Source of the DNA: Candidatus Pseudothioglobus aerophilus
GTDB taxonomy: Bacteria > Pseudomonadota > Gammaproteobacteria > PS1 > Pseudothioglobaceae
Assembly: GCA_014384565.1 (NCBI GenBank)
Contig: JACNFO010000024.1
Span: forward strand, 1 to 64,000
Reading direction: 5' to 3'
Length of the DNA stretch: 64,000 bases
This document shows, in pieces, positions 49,990 to 59,110 of this stretch. A program made the position numbers and the translations under genes. Position 1 is the first letter of the stretch; each line of letters begins with the position of its first letter. The notes beneath the pieces were generated by a model. It saw nothing but the letters and a program-made list of their open reading frames with translations. It ran no database searches and was not told where the DNA came from.

Positions 49990-50793
49990 TCACGTATGTT
50001 GCGCTTTTGGAGTTTGTTGTTTCTGTCGTCTTCCAATTAATGAGGCGGTTATTACGCCTAGAGTGACAACTCCTACTAAGATTGTTGAAACTGCATTTAT
50101 TTCAGGAGTGACTCCTAGCCTTACCATCGAATATATTTTCATTGGAAGGGTTGTAGAGCCTGGACCAGAAGTAAAGCTCGCAATTACAAGATCATCAAGT
50201 GACAGAGTGAAAGATAAAAGCCAGCCAGAGATAACTGCTGGGAGGATTATTGGAAGTGTTATTAGGGTAAACGTTCTAAATGGGGTGCACCCTAAGTCAA
50301 GCGCTGCCTCCGTTAGACTATCATCATAGCTTGACATTCTTGACTGCACAACAACTGCAACATAGCACATTGAAAATGTTATATGAGCCAAAGTCACAGT
50401 AAAAATACCTCGATCAATTGCAAGCGCAACAAACATAAGTAAAGTTGATAGCCCAATGATTACTTCTGGCATAACCATTGGCGCATAGATCATCCCTGAA
50501 AAAAGAGTTCTGCCTTTAAAATTACCAAAACGTGTCATTACCAGACCAGCAATAGTTCCTAAAATTGTTGCAATAGTTGAAGAAAAAAAAGCAACCTTTA
50601 TTGTTACCCAGGCGGCATCTTTGATACCCTGGTTTTGCAATAGCTCGCCATACCACTTAGTTGAGAAACCACCCCAAACTGTAACTAATCTTGATTCATT
50701 AAAGCTAAATAAAATTAATAATATTATTGGTATATATAAAAATGAAAAACCAACAATCAGTGAGAAAATATTGAAGCTACCAAACTTTTTCAT
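49990..50793 (-). CDS. potI: Putrescine/polyamine ABC transporter permease PotI
   Basis: The 267-residue membrane protein has six hydrophobic segments and the permease EAA loop EAALDLGCTPFRTFTLITLPII. SFTLSLDDLVIASFTSGPGSTTLPMKIYSMVR is typical of PotC/PotI. It overlaps potH by 4 nt. It pairs with PotH to form the channel of the importer. I use the putrescine (FGHI) names because puuA, puuB and spuC flank the cluster. Confidence 0.93.
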   Translation of the reverse strand: MKKFGSFNIFSLIVGFSFLYIPIILLILFSFNESRLVTVWGGFSTKWYGELLQNQGIKDAAWVTIKVAFFSSTIATILGTIAGLVMTRFGNFKGRTLFSGMIYAPMVMPEVIIGLSTLLMFVALAIDRGIFTVTLAHITFSMCYVAVVVQSRMSSYDDSLTEAALDLGCTPFRTFTLITLPIILPAVISGWLLSFTLSLDDLVIASFTSGPGSTTLPMKIYSMVRLGVTPEINAVSTILVGVVTLGVITASLIGRRQKQQTPKAQHT

Positions 50794-51704
50794 GAGATTG
50801 CCTTCTCTTGTGATCTCTGGTAAAGCATTATTGGGACAACGAGAATTGCAAGTAGAAGGATTGCGACTGCTGAGGCCACTGGCCAGTCTCGGTTATAGAA
50901 AAACTCTGTCCAAAGAACCTTTCCAATCATTAGCGTTTCAGAGCCGCCAAGTAAATCTGGGATTACAAACTCACCCATAACTGGTATAAAAACCAAGAAG
51001 CAGCCAGCGATAATTCCAGATAGAGATAGTGGAACAGTTACTGTCCAGAAGGCTTTAAAGGGTCTGCACCCAAGATCAGCCGCAGCTTCTAATAAACTCA
51101 TATCCATTTTTTCAAGATTTGCATACAGAGGCAGAATCATAAAAGGCAGATAAGAGTATACAATGCCAATATAGACTGCAAGATCAGTGTTCATTATCAT
51201 GAGTGGCTGTTCAATAATTCCTATGGACATTAAAGCTAAGTTAAGTAAGCCCTCCGTCTTTAGTATTCCAATCCACGCATAGACTCGTATTAAAAAAGAA
51301 GTCCAAAACGGAAGAATAACCAGCATGAGAAGTATTCCTCGCCATCGGGTGGGCGCTCTTGCGACGCTGTAAGCTATTGAGTAGCCTATTATTAGGGTTA
51401 GTATTGTTGAAATAAAGGCAATTTTTAAACTTGAAAGATAGGCCTTAATATACAAAGAGTCACTAAAAAGAAATAAATAGTTATCAAAGCTTGCTTTAAT
51501 TGAAGGTAGCCATGAATCTCCCCAAATTAGAAGCGAGGAATATGGCGGCCTTGCATAAATTGTTTCTGCAAAACTTATTTTTAAAACATAGATAAAAGGC
51601 AGTAAAAAAAGCAAAAGCAGCCAAATATATGGAATTGCAATTACGGCGTTTCTTCCATTAAAGATACTTTTAAAAAAATTTGGATTTGTTTGCATAAGCT
51701 TCAC
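50790..51704 (-). CDS. potH: Putrescine/polyamine ABC transporter permease PotH
   Basis: The 304-residue permease has an N-terminal membrane helix and a periplasmic loop. The EAA loop is EAAADLGCRPFKAFWTVTVPLS, and the C-terminal FIPVMGEFVIPDLLGGSETLMIGKVLWTEFF is highly characteristic of PotB/PotH. It begins 6 nt after potG and overlaps potI. Confidence 0.94.
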   Translation of the reverse strand: MKLMQTNPNFFKSIFNGRNAVIAIPYIWLLLLFLLPFIYVLKISFAETIYARPPYSSLLIWGDSWLPSIKASFDNYLFLFSDSLYIKAYLSSLKIAFISTILTLIIGYSIAYSVARAPTRWRGILLMLVILPFWTSFLIRVYAWIGILKTEGLLNLALMSIGIIEQPLMIMNTDLAVYIGIVYSYLPFMILPLYANLEKMDMSLLEAAADLGCRPFKAFWTVTVPLSLSGIIAGCFLVFIPVMGEFVIPDLLGGSETLMIGKVLWTEFFYNRDWPVASAVAILLLAILVVPIMLYQRSQEKAIS

Positions 51705-51710
51705 AGGAAG

Positions 51711-52841
51711 CTAAGAAAGAAGGACCACAGCAGAATGCGGCGCCCATTGAAGGTAAACTTCATCATCCCATGTTAAATGGTGCTCTTTAGTTCGTTCACG
51801 ATTTGCACGTATTGCTTTTAAGATTCTTCCATTATCTAGTTTGACATGGTAAGTGGAAAAGCTCCCTCCATAGGCAATATCTTCAATCGTTCCTTTTAAT
51901 ATATTGTGATCATGAGATGGCGCTACTTTAGATATTTCAAGTTTTTCTGGCCTTATTGCAAACCACATTTCATCTTCAACTGAGGCGCCAACCTCTTGTG
52001 TTGCAAACACAATTGAATTTGAATCTTCAGAAAACAACTGAGTGCCAACTTCATTTTGTCCTTTGTAGATCCCCTTTAATATATTAACATCACCTATAAA
52101 GTCAGCAACATCCTTGTTAATTGGTGCTTCATAGATTTCTGCGGGTGTTGCAACTTGAACTAAATTTCCAGAATCCATAACGCCGATCCTACTTGAAACA
52201 GTCATCGCCTCTTCCTGGTCATGGGTAACAATAACAAAAGTGACCTCTAGTTTTTCCTGAATATCCATTAATTCAAACTGAGTTTGTTCTCTCAACCTTT
52301 TATCGAGTGCTCCTAAAGGCTCATCAAGAAGTAGTAATTTTGGACGCTTGGCAAGGCTTCTTGCAAGAGCAACCCTTTGACTTTGACCACCAGAGAGCTG
52401 ATTAGGTTTACGATTAGCAAAGTCAGTAAGCTCAACAAGCTCGAGCATTTCTTCTACTCTTTGATTAATCTCGTTAGCAGGAAGATTGTCTTGCTTTAAT
52501 CCAAAGGCAATATTTTTTTCAACAGTCATATGAGGAAAAAGCGCGTAGGACTGGAACATCATGTTAATTGGTCTTAGGTGAGGAGGTATTTCAGATATAT
52601 CTTCTCCATCCAAAAGAATCTTGCCATTAGTGATTTTTTCAAAGCCTGCAAGCATTCGAAGGAGCGTTGTTTTTCCGCAACCAGAAGGACCCAGTAAAGA
52701 GAAAAATTCATTTTTATAGATATCTAGAGTTAAATTATCAATTGCTGTAAATTCACCAAACCGCTTGGTGACATTTTGAATTTGAATGTAGGGTTTATGA
52801 CTTGAATCGAGCCAAGGGCTGACTTTAATAGTTTCAGACAT
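51711..52841 (-). CDS. potG: Putrescine/polyamine ABC transporter ATP-binding protein PotG
   Basis: The 376-residue ATPase has Walker A GPSGCGKTT, signature LSGGQSQR, Walker B LLLLDEPLGALD and H-loop VTHDQEEA, followed by a TOBE regulatory domain (WFAIRPEKLEISK, GTIEDIAYGGSFSTYHVKL). The layout is PotA/PotG. It follows an intrinsic terminator after potF, so its level should be below that of the binding protein. Confidence 0.95.
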   Translation of the reverse strand: MSETIKVSPWLDSSHKPYIQIQNVTKRFGEFTAIDNLTLDIYKNEFFSLLGPSGCGKTTLLRMLAGFEKITNGKILLDGEDISEIPPHLRPINMMFQSYALFPHMTVEKNIAFGLKQDNLPANEINQRVEEMLELVELTDFANRKPNQLSGGQSQRVALARSLAKRPKLLLLDEPLGALDKRLREQTQFELMDIQEKLEVTFVIVTHDQEEAMTVSSRIGVMDSGNLVQVATPAEIYEAPINKDVADFIGDVNILKGIYKGQNEVGTQLFSEDSNSIVFATQEVGASVEDEMWFAIRPEKLEISKVAPSHDHNILKGTIEDIAYGGSFSTYHVKLDNGRILKAIRANRERTKEHHLTWDDEVYLQWAPHSAVVLLS

Positions 52842-52854
52842 AGAATTATGATTA

Positions 52855-52890
52855 TTAAAAACCCTCCATGATGCAAAGCATCATGGAGGT
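52855..52890 (-). terminator. Rho-independent terminator/attenuator between potF and potG
   Basis: Read on minus, CCTCCATGATGC-TTT-GCATCATGGAGG is a perfect 12-bp stem followed by TTTTTAAT. It lies 16 nt after the potF stop and before potG, a common way to overproduce the binding protein relative to the membrane complex. Confidence 0.85.
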
Positions 52891-52905
52891 AATAGTAGTT
52901 TAAAG

Positions 52906-53997
52906 CTACTGACCTGTTGTAACTTTAGTCCAGGTACGTGTTACCACTCTTTGAGATTTGGAATCGTATGTTGGGCTAATGTATAAACCTTCCATAACCT
53001 CAGGTGTTGGGTAAACCGCTGGATCATTTAGAAGATCTTCCTCTAGGAGAGGTTGAGAGGCTAGATTACCATTCGCATACCAAACATAGTTTGTTGCTGT
53101 TGCAATTTGCTCAGGATCCATTATCCAGTTAATATACTTATGTGCATTATCGGCATTAGGAGCGTCATCTGGAATTGCTAATTGATCAAACCACATCAGC
53201 GCGCCTTCATCAGGAATCGAATAAACGATTTCTACGCCATTTTCCGCATCCCAGGCTGCATATTGAGCCATAAACACATCACCCGACCAGCCAACAACTA
53301 GACATATATCTCCATTGGCAAGAGCATCAATGTACTGAGATGAGTGAAATTTTTGAATGTACGGACGAATCTTGGTCAAGACAGCTTCTGCTTTAGCTAT
53401 AACATCCGAATCAGTGCTTCTTGGGTCCTCACCAAGATAAGCAAGTGCTGCAGGAATTATTTCAGTTGGTGCATTTAGAAGATGAACGCCGCAATCGGCG
53501 AATTTTGAAACAACATCTGGATCAAAGACCATAGCAAGAGAGGTTGTAGGTGCATTCTCCATCCTTTCATTAATCAAGCCTTCGTTGTAGCCAATACCTG
53601 TTGTTCCCCACATGTAGTTAACAGAGTAGTCATTTAGAGGACCAAATTGTGCTACCTGCTCTTCAATATCGCTCCACATGTTTCCAATATTTGATAATTT
53701 TGATTTATCCAATTTTTGGAAAACACCCGCTTCAATTTGACGCGCTAAGAAACTACTCGAAGGAACGACAACGTCATACCCAGAGCTTCCTGCAAGAAGC
53801 TTAGCTTCTAGGACTTCATTAGAATCGAACACATCATAGACAACCTTAATGCCTGTTGCAGCTGTAAAGTCTGCATTAACCTGCTCATCAATATAATCAG
53901 ACCAGTTTAGAACATTAACTACTTCTTCTGCAATTACAGCTTGAGCAGTAAATGTTAACGCTCCAGCAATAAGTAGATTATTTAATTTATTTTTCAT
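52906..53997 (-). CDS. potF: Putrescine-binding periplasmic protein PotF
   Basis: The 363-residue protein has a signal peptide (MKNKLNNLLIAGALTFTAQAVIA, cut near residue 23). The PotD/PotF fold follows, with VVNVLNWSDYIDEQVNADFTAATGIKV, SGYDVVVPSSSFLARQIEAGVF, CLVVGWSGDVFMAQYAA and PDEGALMWFDQLAIP. W37-S38-D39-type residues and the later aspartate of this family bind diamines. It has AAGGAGAG before the ATG and a TATAAT candidate upstream, so it may also have its own promoter. Confidence 0.94.
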   Translation of the reverse strand: MKNKLNNLLIAGALTFTAQAVIAEEVVNVLNWSDYIDEQVNADFTAATGIKVVYDVFDSNEVLEAKLLAGSSGYDVVVPSSSFLARQIEAGVFQKLDKSKLSNIGNMWSDIEEQVAQFGPLNDYSVNYMWGTTGIGYNEGLINERMENAPTTSLAMVFDPDVVSKFADCGVHLLNAPTEIIPAALAYLGEDPRSTDSDVIAKAEAVLTKIRPYIQKFHSSQYIDALANGDICLVVGWSGDVFMAQYAAWDAENGVEIVYSIPDEGALMWFDQLAIPDDAPNADNAHKYINWIMDPEQIATATNYVWYANGNLASQPLLEEDLLNDPAVYPTPEVMEGLYISPTYDSKSQRVVTRTWTKVTTGQ

Positions 53998-54092
53998 TAT
54001 TACTCTCCTTTTATTTTATTTTTACTAACTGGATTATATTAAAGTTTATTCTTTAATATGCACTTTTTTTGAAATTACAATTCAATCATATA

Positions 54093-55451
54093 TTAAAGAT
54101 GCCTTAAATAAGAGTTATATTCGAAGTCAGTAATCGTACTTTCAAATCTTTTTATCTCAGATTCTTTGACACATTGATAGGATTTTTGAAACTTTTCACC
54201 AAAAAATTCTTTAACTACTGAGGATTCACTTGTTTTATGAACAGCTTCTCTCCAGGTTATTCCTAATGCAGCTTCATGCTGCGCATGAGCATTCCCAATA
54301 GTTTCTTTATCAAGTGGATATTTATTTGTAATTCCTGACAAAACACTTGAAAGAATGGACGCGAATACTAAGTAAGGATTCGAGTCTGCACTTGGAAGTC
54401 TAAACTCTAAACGCGTTGCTTTTGAGGATGCCTCAGGCAATCTTACTAGGGCAGTCCTATTTTCATTACCCCAGCTTAATGTTGTTGGAGCGTGATCTGC
54501 ATTATGAACTAAACGTCGATATGAATTTGAGTGTGATGCATAAAAAGAAAGAAAATCAGGGGCATTCTTTAAAAGGCCCGCAATAGAGTTCGCAAAGATA
54601 CCTTGAGGCTGTTTATCTTTATTGACTGAAAAAACATTGTTACCATCTTTATCAATAATGCTAAGGTGCGCGTGCATACCGTTGCCAGCTTGATCTGAAA
54701 AAGGTTTGGCCATAAAGGTGGCATTCATATTAAATTGTCTAGCGCAGTTTTTAATTAAGCGTTTCATTAAAAAGGCCTGATCAGCCATCAAGAGGGCGTC
54801 ATCATGATGTAGTAAATTAATTTCAAATTGTCCAGGTGCACACTCCTTGATGGCAGTCTCAGAAGGAATCCCTAGAGAGTGAGAACTTTTTTCTACTAGG
54901 GCAAAGAAGCTTTCAAAGTCATCCATCTCATTCAAGTTGAGAAGCTGAACATCTTCATATCTTCTGTTAGTGCCTGGAATGATTGGCATTTGTGGATGGC
55001 CATTTTTTTGCAATTGCTTATCAACAAGATAAAATTCCATTTCAGGAGCAATAACTGGCTTTAAATTAAGCTTTTGAAAACGCTCAAGTACTGAAGATAG
55101 GATTTGCCTTGGGTCTGCATAAATTGCCTCTCCATCACCGTTTTCCATACTAACAAGGCACTGGGCTGTCTTACGAGTACTCCATGGCGTGACTGCTAGT
55201 GAACTTATAACGGGCCTACATATTGCATCACCGTCACCTGACATTACCAGCCCAGTTCCCTTAGGGTTGTCACCCCAAACATCAAGTACATAGCTCGATA
55301 TAGGCATTTTAAGGCCACCATCAAAAGCTTTAATTAAAGTTTTTGGTGAGGCATATTTGCCTCTTGGGATACCATTAAAGTCAACATAGATAAACTCAAC
55401 TTTTTCAAGGTCAGAGTGCAGTTCTAAAAATTTTTTTGCAATATTTTCCAT
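54093..55451 (-). CDS. puuA: Gamma-glutamylputrescine synthetase (glutamine synthetase family)
   Basis: PuuA ligates glutamate to putrescine using ATP, the first step of the Puu pathway. The 452-residue protein has the GS-like beta-grasp start (YVDFNGIPRGKYA). The catalytic core shows APEMEFYLVD, CAPGQFEINLLHHDDALLMADQ, HATFMAKP-like NATFMAKPF, GNGMHAHLSI and LEFRLPSADSNPYLVFASIL. Length and motifs fit PuuA better than GlnA. It is first on the minus strand of the island, divergent from the GntR regulator, with that regulator's presumed operator at its promoter. Confidence 0.9.
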   Translation of the reverse strand: MENIAKKFLELHSDLEKVEFIYVDFNGIPRGKYASPKTLIKAFDGGLKMPISSYVLDVWGDNPKGTGLVMSGDGDAICRPVISSLAVTPWSTRKTAQCLVSMENGDGEAIYADPRQILSSVLERFQKLNLKPVIAPEMEFYLVDKQLQKNGHPQMPIIPGTNRRYEDVQLLNLNEMDDFESFFALVEKSSHSLGIPSETAIKECAPGQFEINLLHHDDALLMADQAFLMKRLIKNCARQFNMNATFMAKPFSDQAGNGMHAHLSIIDKDGNNVFSVNKDKQPQGIFANSIAGLLKNAPDFLSFYASHSNSYRRLVHNADHAPTTLSWGNENRTALVRLPEASSKATRLEFRLPSADSNPYLVFASILSSVLSGITNKYPLDKETIGNAHAQHEAALGITWREAVHKTSESSVVKEFFGEKFQKSYQCVKESEIKRFESTITDFEYNSYLRHL

Positions 55452-55533
55452 AACTTTAGTATTAAATTAATTCGATAAATATTATCTTAAAAAAGATTTG
55501 GAAAAATAATCTTTACAAACATATTTAATATTA

Positions 55534-55570
55534 ATTATAAGATAAGTGTAACATATTTGTGATCACAAAT
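55534..55570. promoter_or_regulatory. puuA/gntR control region with 16-bp palindrome
   Basis: ATTTGTGATCACAAAT (55555-55570) is a perfect palindrome with the GT...AC core typical of FadR-subfamily GntR operators. A minus-strand TATAAT (ATTATA at 55534-55539) lies 15 nt away, so the palindrome covers the expected -35 of puuA. It lies 31 nt before the regulator's own ATG, consistent with autoregulation. Confidence 0.65.
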
Positions 55571-55601
55571 TATAAATATAAATATAAATGATTAATAAAA
55601 T

Positions 55602-56276
55602 ATGAGTAAGGATATATTATCAAAAGTTAAACCAAGGGATTCAAAGCATAATACTAATGAATGGGTTTACAACTCTCTATGCCAGTTAATTCTTACAGGA
55701 GAATTTGTTCCTGGTATTTCTTTTACATTTAGAGGGATTGCTAATTCATTTGGAGTTAGCACAATGCCTGTACGTGAGGCTGCAAAGAGACTTATTTCTG
55801 AAGGCGCTCTTGATATGTCTGAAAAGCGAAGAATTACTGTCTCTCAGATGTCTCAATCTAAGTTTGATGAATTGATGATTGCTAGATTAAATTTAGAGCC
55901 TCAGTTATCTGTCCTTGCTTTAAAACATATTGATTCTAAAAGACTTAAACTACTGATAAATATAGATAAAAATCTTGATTATGCTATCTCAACTGGAAAT
56001 ATTGAAGACTACATTAAATACAATTATCAGTTTCATTTTGGTATTTATGAGGCTGGACTATCGCCTGTTCTACTTCCACTAGTAAGAACTTTATGGTTAC
56101 GTTTTTCACCTTTTTATAGAATTGTTGCAGGTAGAGCAGGAACTCAAACTCTGAAAGATTTTCATCATTCAGCTATTGATGCAATTATAGCTAAAGATTC
56201 TGTTGCTCTGGAAGTAGCTATCCATAGTGATATATTAGAAGGGATGGAAATGCTCAATGAATCTCTCAATGAGTAA
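55602..56276 (+). CDS. GntR-family (FadR/FCD subfamily) regulator of diamine catabolism
   Basis: The 224-residue protein has an N-terminal winged helix (GISFTFRGIANSFGVSTMPVREAAKRLISEGAL, residues about 38-70). The C-terminal FCD domain shows metal-site histidines in YQFHFGIYEAG, FHHSAIDAII and HSDILEG. Such proteins are usually repressors released by a small acid or amine. It lies between puuA and spuC, both of whose upstream regions carry TGTGATCACA. The effector is unknown; a pathway intermediate is likely. Confidence 0.88.
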   Translation: MSKDILSKVKPRDSKHNTNEWVYNSLCQLILTGEFVPGISFTFRGIANSFGVSTMPVREAAKRLISEGALDMSEKRRITVSQMSQSKFDELMIARLNLEPQLSVLALKHIDSKRLKLLINIDKNLDYAISTGNIEDYIKYNYQFHFGIYEAGLSPVLLPLVRTLWLRFSPFYRIVAGRAGTQTLKDFHHSAIDAIIAKDSVALEVAIHSDILEGMEMLNESLNE

Positions 56277-56355
56277 TCATACTTGATCTTATTGTTTAAT
56301 TTTATTTGCACATAATGAGTTAAAAGTTCTTGCGTTTATTCTCATTTATCTATAT

Positions 56356-56372
56356 TATAATCTGTGATCACA
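56356..56372 (+). promoter_or_regulatory. spuC promoter -10 and overlapping GntR operator
   Basis: TATAAT (56356-56361) is followed one base later by TGTGATCACA (56363-56372), the same core as the palindrome before the GntR gene. The expected start site (about 56368) falls in the palindrome, so binding there would block transcription. The spuC ATG is 47 nt downstream, after GAGGAA. Confidence 0.62.
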
Positions 56373-56419
56373 ATATTTTTTATTAGCTAATTTATTGACA
56401 ATTTAATTGAGGAATTCTA

Positions 56420-57793
56420 ATGACTATAAGCACATCTGCTCTCCAACAAAAAAATGCTAAGCATCTTATTCAATCCTTTAGTGATTTAAGTTACATCAAT
56501 AAGCCTGAGGAAACTCATATCATCAGCCGAGCAGATGGAGTTTATATCTATGACAATGATGGTAAGAAGATTTTAGATAGTATGTCTGGCCTATGGTGCG
56601 TTAATATGGGCTATGGTCAACAATCAATTATTAAGGCTGTGAATGAGCAAATGAAAGAGCTTGTTTACTATAATAATTTCTTTGGGTCTAGTCATCCTTC
56701 TGCAATTAAGTTATCTGAAATGATTGCGGATAAAACTCCAGAAGGGATGAATAAAGTTTATTTTTGTGGTTCTGGATCTGAAGCAAATGATACTGTTGTG
56801 AGATTAACAAGACACTATTGGAGTGCAAAAGGCAAGCCCTCTAAGTCTGTCATTATTAGTCGTAAAAATGCCTACCATGGCTCTACTATGGCAGGGGCTA
56901 GTTTAGGAGGAATGAGCGCCATGCATGCTCAAGGCGGCTTACCAATTGCTGATATTGAACATGTAGAACAACCCTACTATTATGATGCTTGCGTCGAAGC
57001 AGGTGGAAAAATTGATGAGGATGAATTCGGAATTAAGATGGCTCAAAGCCTTGCTAAAAAGATTGACGAGCTTGGTGAAGATCGCGTTGCTGCATTTATT
57101 GCAGAGCCTGTTCAAGGAGCTGGAGGCGTTATTATTCCTCCAAAAACTTATTGGCCAGAGATTAGTAGAATTTGTAAAGAGAGAAATATCCTTTTAGTTG
57201 CAGATGAAGTAATATGTGGCTTTGGAAGGACTGGGGAATGGTTTGGCTCTGGACACTTTAACTTTAAGCCAGATTTAATGGCATTTGCAAAGGGAGTAAC
57301 TTCGGGTTATCTGCCAGTTGGAGGTGTTATTGTTCATGATGATATTGTGGATGTATTAGCCTCAGCTAAGGAAGAGTTTAATCATGGATATACTTATTCA
57401 GGACATCCAGCCTGTATGGCTGCAGCTATAGCTAATCTTGAGTTAATGGAGAGCACTAATATAATTCACCAAGTTAAAAATAATACCGCCCCATACTTGG
57501 GAAGCAAGTGGAAGGATTTAGAGAATCATTCCTTGGTGGGTGAAGCTAGACAACTTGGAATGCTTGCAGCAATTGAAATTGTTGAAGATAAAGAAAATTG
57601 CAAGCGATTTGATAATAGTGGAGAGATTGTTGGAAAATGCCGTGATTTTTGTTATGAGAACGGCATAGTAATGAGGGCAATTAAAAATAAGATGGTTATT
57701 TCTCCTCCTTTAATTTGTACTAATGAGCATATTGATGAGATAATTGAAAAGGTTTGGAAGTGTCTTGATTTGACTGCCAAATCAATTAAGTAA
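56420..57793 (+). CDS. spuC: Putrescine-pyruvate aminotransferase (class III)
   Basis: The 457-residue PLP aminotransferase has ILDSMSGLWCVNMGYG, FCGSGSEANDTVVRL, NAYHGSTMAGASLGG, LLVADEVICGFGRTGEWFGS and the Schiff-base lysine K291 in FAKGVTSGYLPVGG. These strings closely follow Pseudomonas SpuC, which converts putrescine to 4-aminobutanal with pyruvate. A beta-alanine or GABA aminotransferase role (PuuE-like) is the alternative. It starts the plus-strand catabolic operon. Confidence 0.88.
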   Translation: MTISTSALQQKNAKHLIQSFSDLSYINKPEETHIISRADGVYIYDNDGKKILDSMSGLWCVNMGYGQQSIIKAVNEQMKELVYYNNFFGSSHPSAIKLSEMIADKTPEGMNKVYFCGSGSEANDTVVRLTRHYWSAKGKPSKSVIISRKNAYHGSTMAGASLGGMSAMHAQGGLPIADIEHVEQPYYYDACVEAGGKIDEDEFGIKMAQSLAKKIDELGEDRVAAFIAEPVQGAGGVIIPPKTYWPEISRICKERNILLVADEVICGFGRTGEWFGSGHFNFKPDLMAFAKGVTSGYLPVGGVIVHDDIVDVLASAKEEFNHGYTYSGHPACMAAAIANLELMESTNIIHQVKNNTAPYLGSKWKDLENHSLVGEARQLGMLAAIEIVEDKENCKRFDNSGEIVGKCRDFCYENGIVMRAIKNKMVISPPLICTNEHIDEIIEKVWKCLDLTAKSIK

Positions 57794-57806
57794 ATACTTT
57801 CTTTGC

Positions 57807-59075
57807 GTGCAATCTTATTACCTAGCATCTCGAAATATTGAGATTGATCAACCTAAGCTTACTGGCGACGTGCATGCTGACGTTTGCATAATTGGCGGAG
57901 GCTACACGGGTTTATCGACCGCTCTTTATTTAGCAAAAGAAGGAGTAAATGTTCTCCTACTTGAGTCCAACAAGCTGGCATCTGGAGCCTCTGGTGCTAA
58001 TGGAGGCCAAGTATCTGGTGGTATGAGAAGGGATCAGTTCTATCTAGAAAAAAAGTTAGGAGTTGATTATGCTAAAGTTTTATGGGAGATTGGCGAGAAA
58101 TCAAAATATCACGCTAAATATCTAATTGACCAATATCAAATTCAGTGTGATTATAAAAAAGGTATTGCCCACCCGAATCATAAGCAAAAATATTGCGAAG
58201 AGTCAAAACAATATGTAGATCATATGAATGAAAACTATGATTATCATGACATTGAGTATTTGAATGATAATGAAATGAGAGATGTGACTGGCTCAAATAC
58301 ATATTATGGAGGTAGTTATGATGAAGGCGAGGCTCATTGTCACCCACTTAATTATGCACTTGGGATTGCAAAAGCTGCTATCTTAGCAGGCGCAAAGATC
58401 TTTGAAAATAGTCCTGCATTAAGTTATAAGATTAATGATGACCATGTAAAGGTAATAACTAAAGATGGCTCCATCAAAGCAGATCGGGTTGTTCTGGCTT
58501 GTAATGGTTACCTTGGTAATCTTGAAAAAAGCTTAACATCAAAAATACTGCCAATGAACAATTACATTGTTGCTACAGAGGCGCTAGATGACCAGACTGT
58601 TAAAAAAATTAACCCAAGAGATATCGCCTTTGCTGACTCTAGGTTTGTTATTAACTATTTTCGATTGAGTGCTGATAAGCGCTTACTTTTTGGTGGCGGT
58701 GAAAATTATTCACAAGAACTGTCGAATAATATTATTCCAATAGTCACCAAGCCTTTAGAGAAGATTTATCCATTTTTAAAGGGCGTAAAAATTGATTATG
58801 CTTGGGGCGGGAAGCTTGCGATAACGATGAATCGCCTGCCATTCTTTACAACACTCCATCAAGATAAAATTATATCTGCTCAGGGCTATTCTGGTCAAGG
58901 TGTTGCTCTTGCTAGCTACTCTGGAAAATTAGTTTCTGAGAAAATTACTGGAAATGGAGAGACTTTTGATATTATGGCAAAGATTCCAAGGCAAAGTTTC
59001 CCTGGTGGAAGGTTTCTTAGGAATCCAAGTATGAAGCTTGGCATGCTATATTATTCGCTAATGGACCGATTATAA
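57807..59075 (+). CDS. puuB: Gamma-glutamylputrescine oxidase-like FAD oxidoreductase
   Basis: The 422-residue DAO-family flavoprotein has the FAD motif CIIGGGYTGLSTALYLA (27-43), ASGASGANGGQVSGG, VLACNGYLG, LLFGGGENYS and GYSGQGVALASYSGKL. It ends LYYSLMDRL, nearly as in E. coli PuuB. PuuB oxidises gamma-glutamylputrescine to the aldehyde. The GTG start lies 13 nt after spuC without a clear ribosome site, so coupling to spuC translation is likely. Confidence 0.87.
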   Translation: MQSYYLASRNIEIDQPKLTGDVHADVCIIGGGYTGLSTALYLAKEGVNVLLLESNKLASGASGANGGQVSGGMRRDQFYLEKKLGVDYAKVLWEIGEKSKYHAKYLIDQYQIQCDYKKGIAHPNHKQKYCEESKQYVDHMNENYDYHDIEYLNDNEMRDVTGSNTYYGGSYDEGEAHCHPLNYALGIAKAAILAGAKIFENSPALSYKINDDHVKVITKDGSIKADRVVLACNGYLGNLEKSLTSKILPMNNYIVATEALDDQTVKKINPRDIAFADSRFVINYFRLSADKRLLFGGGENYSQELSNNIIPIVTKPLEKIYPFLKGVKIDYAWGGKLAITMNRLPFFTTLHQDKIISAQGYSGQGVALASYSGKLVSEKITGNGETFDIMAKIPRQSFPGGRFLRNPSMKLGMLYYSLMDRL

Positions 59076-59110
59076 TAAAGAGCTAGTTTTTCAACATATA
59101 GGAAAAATTA

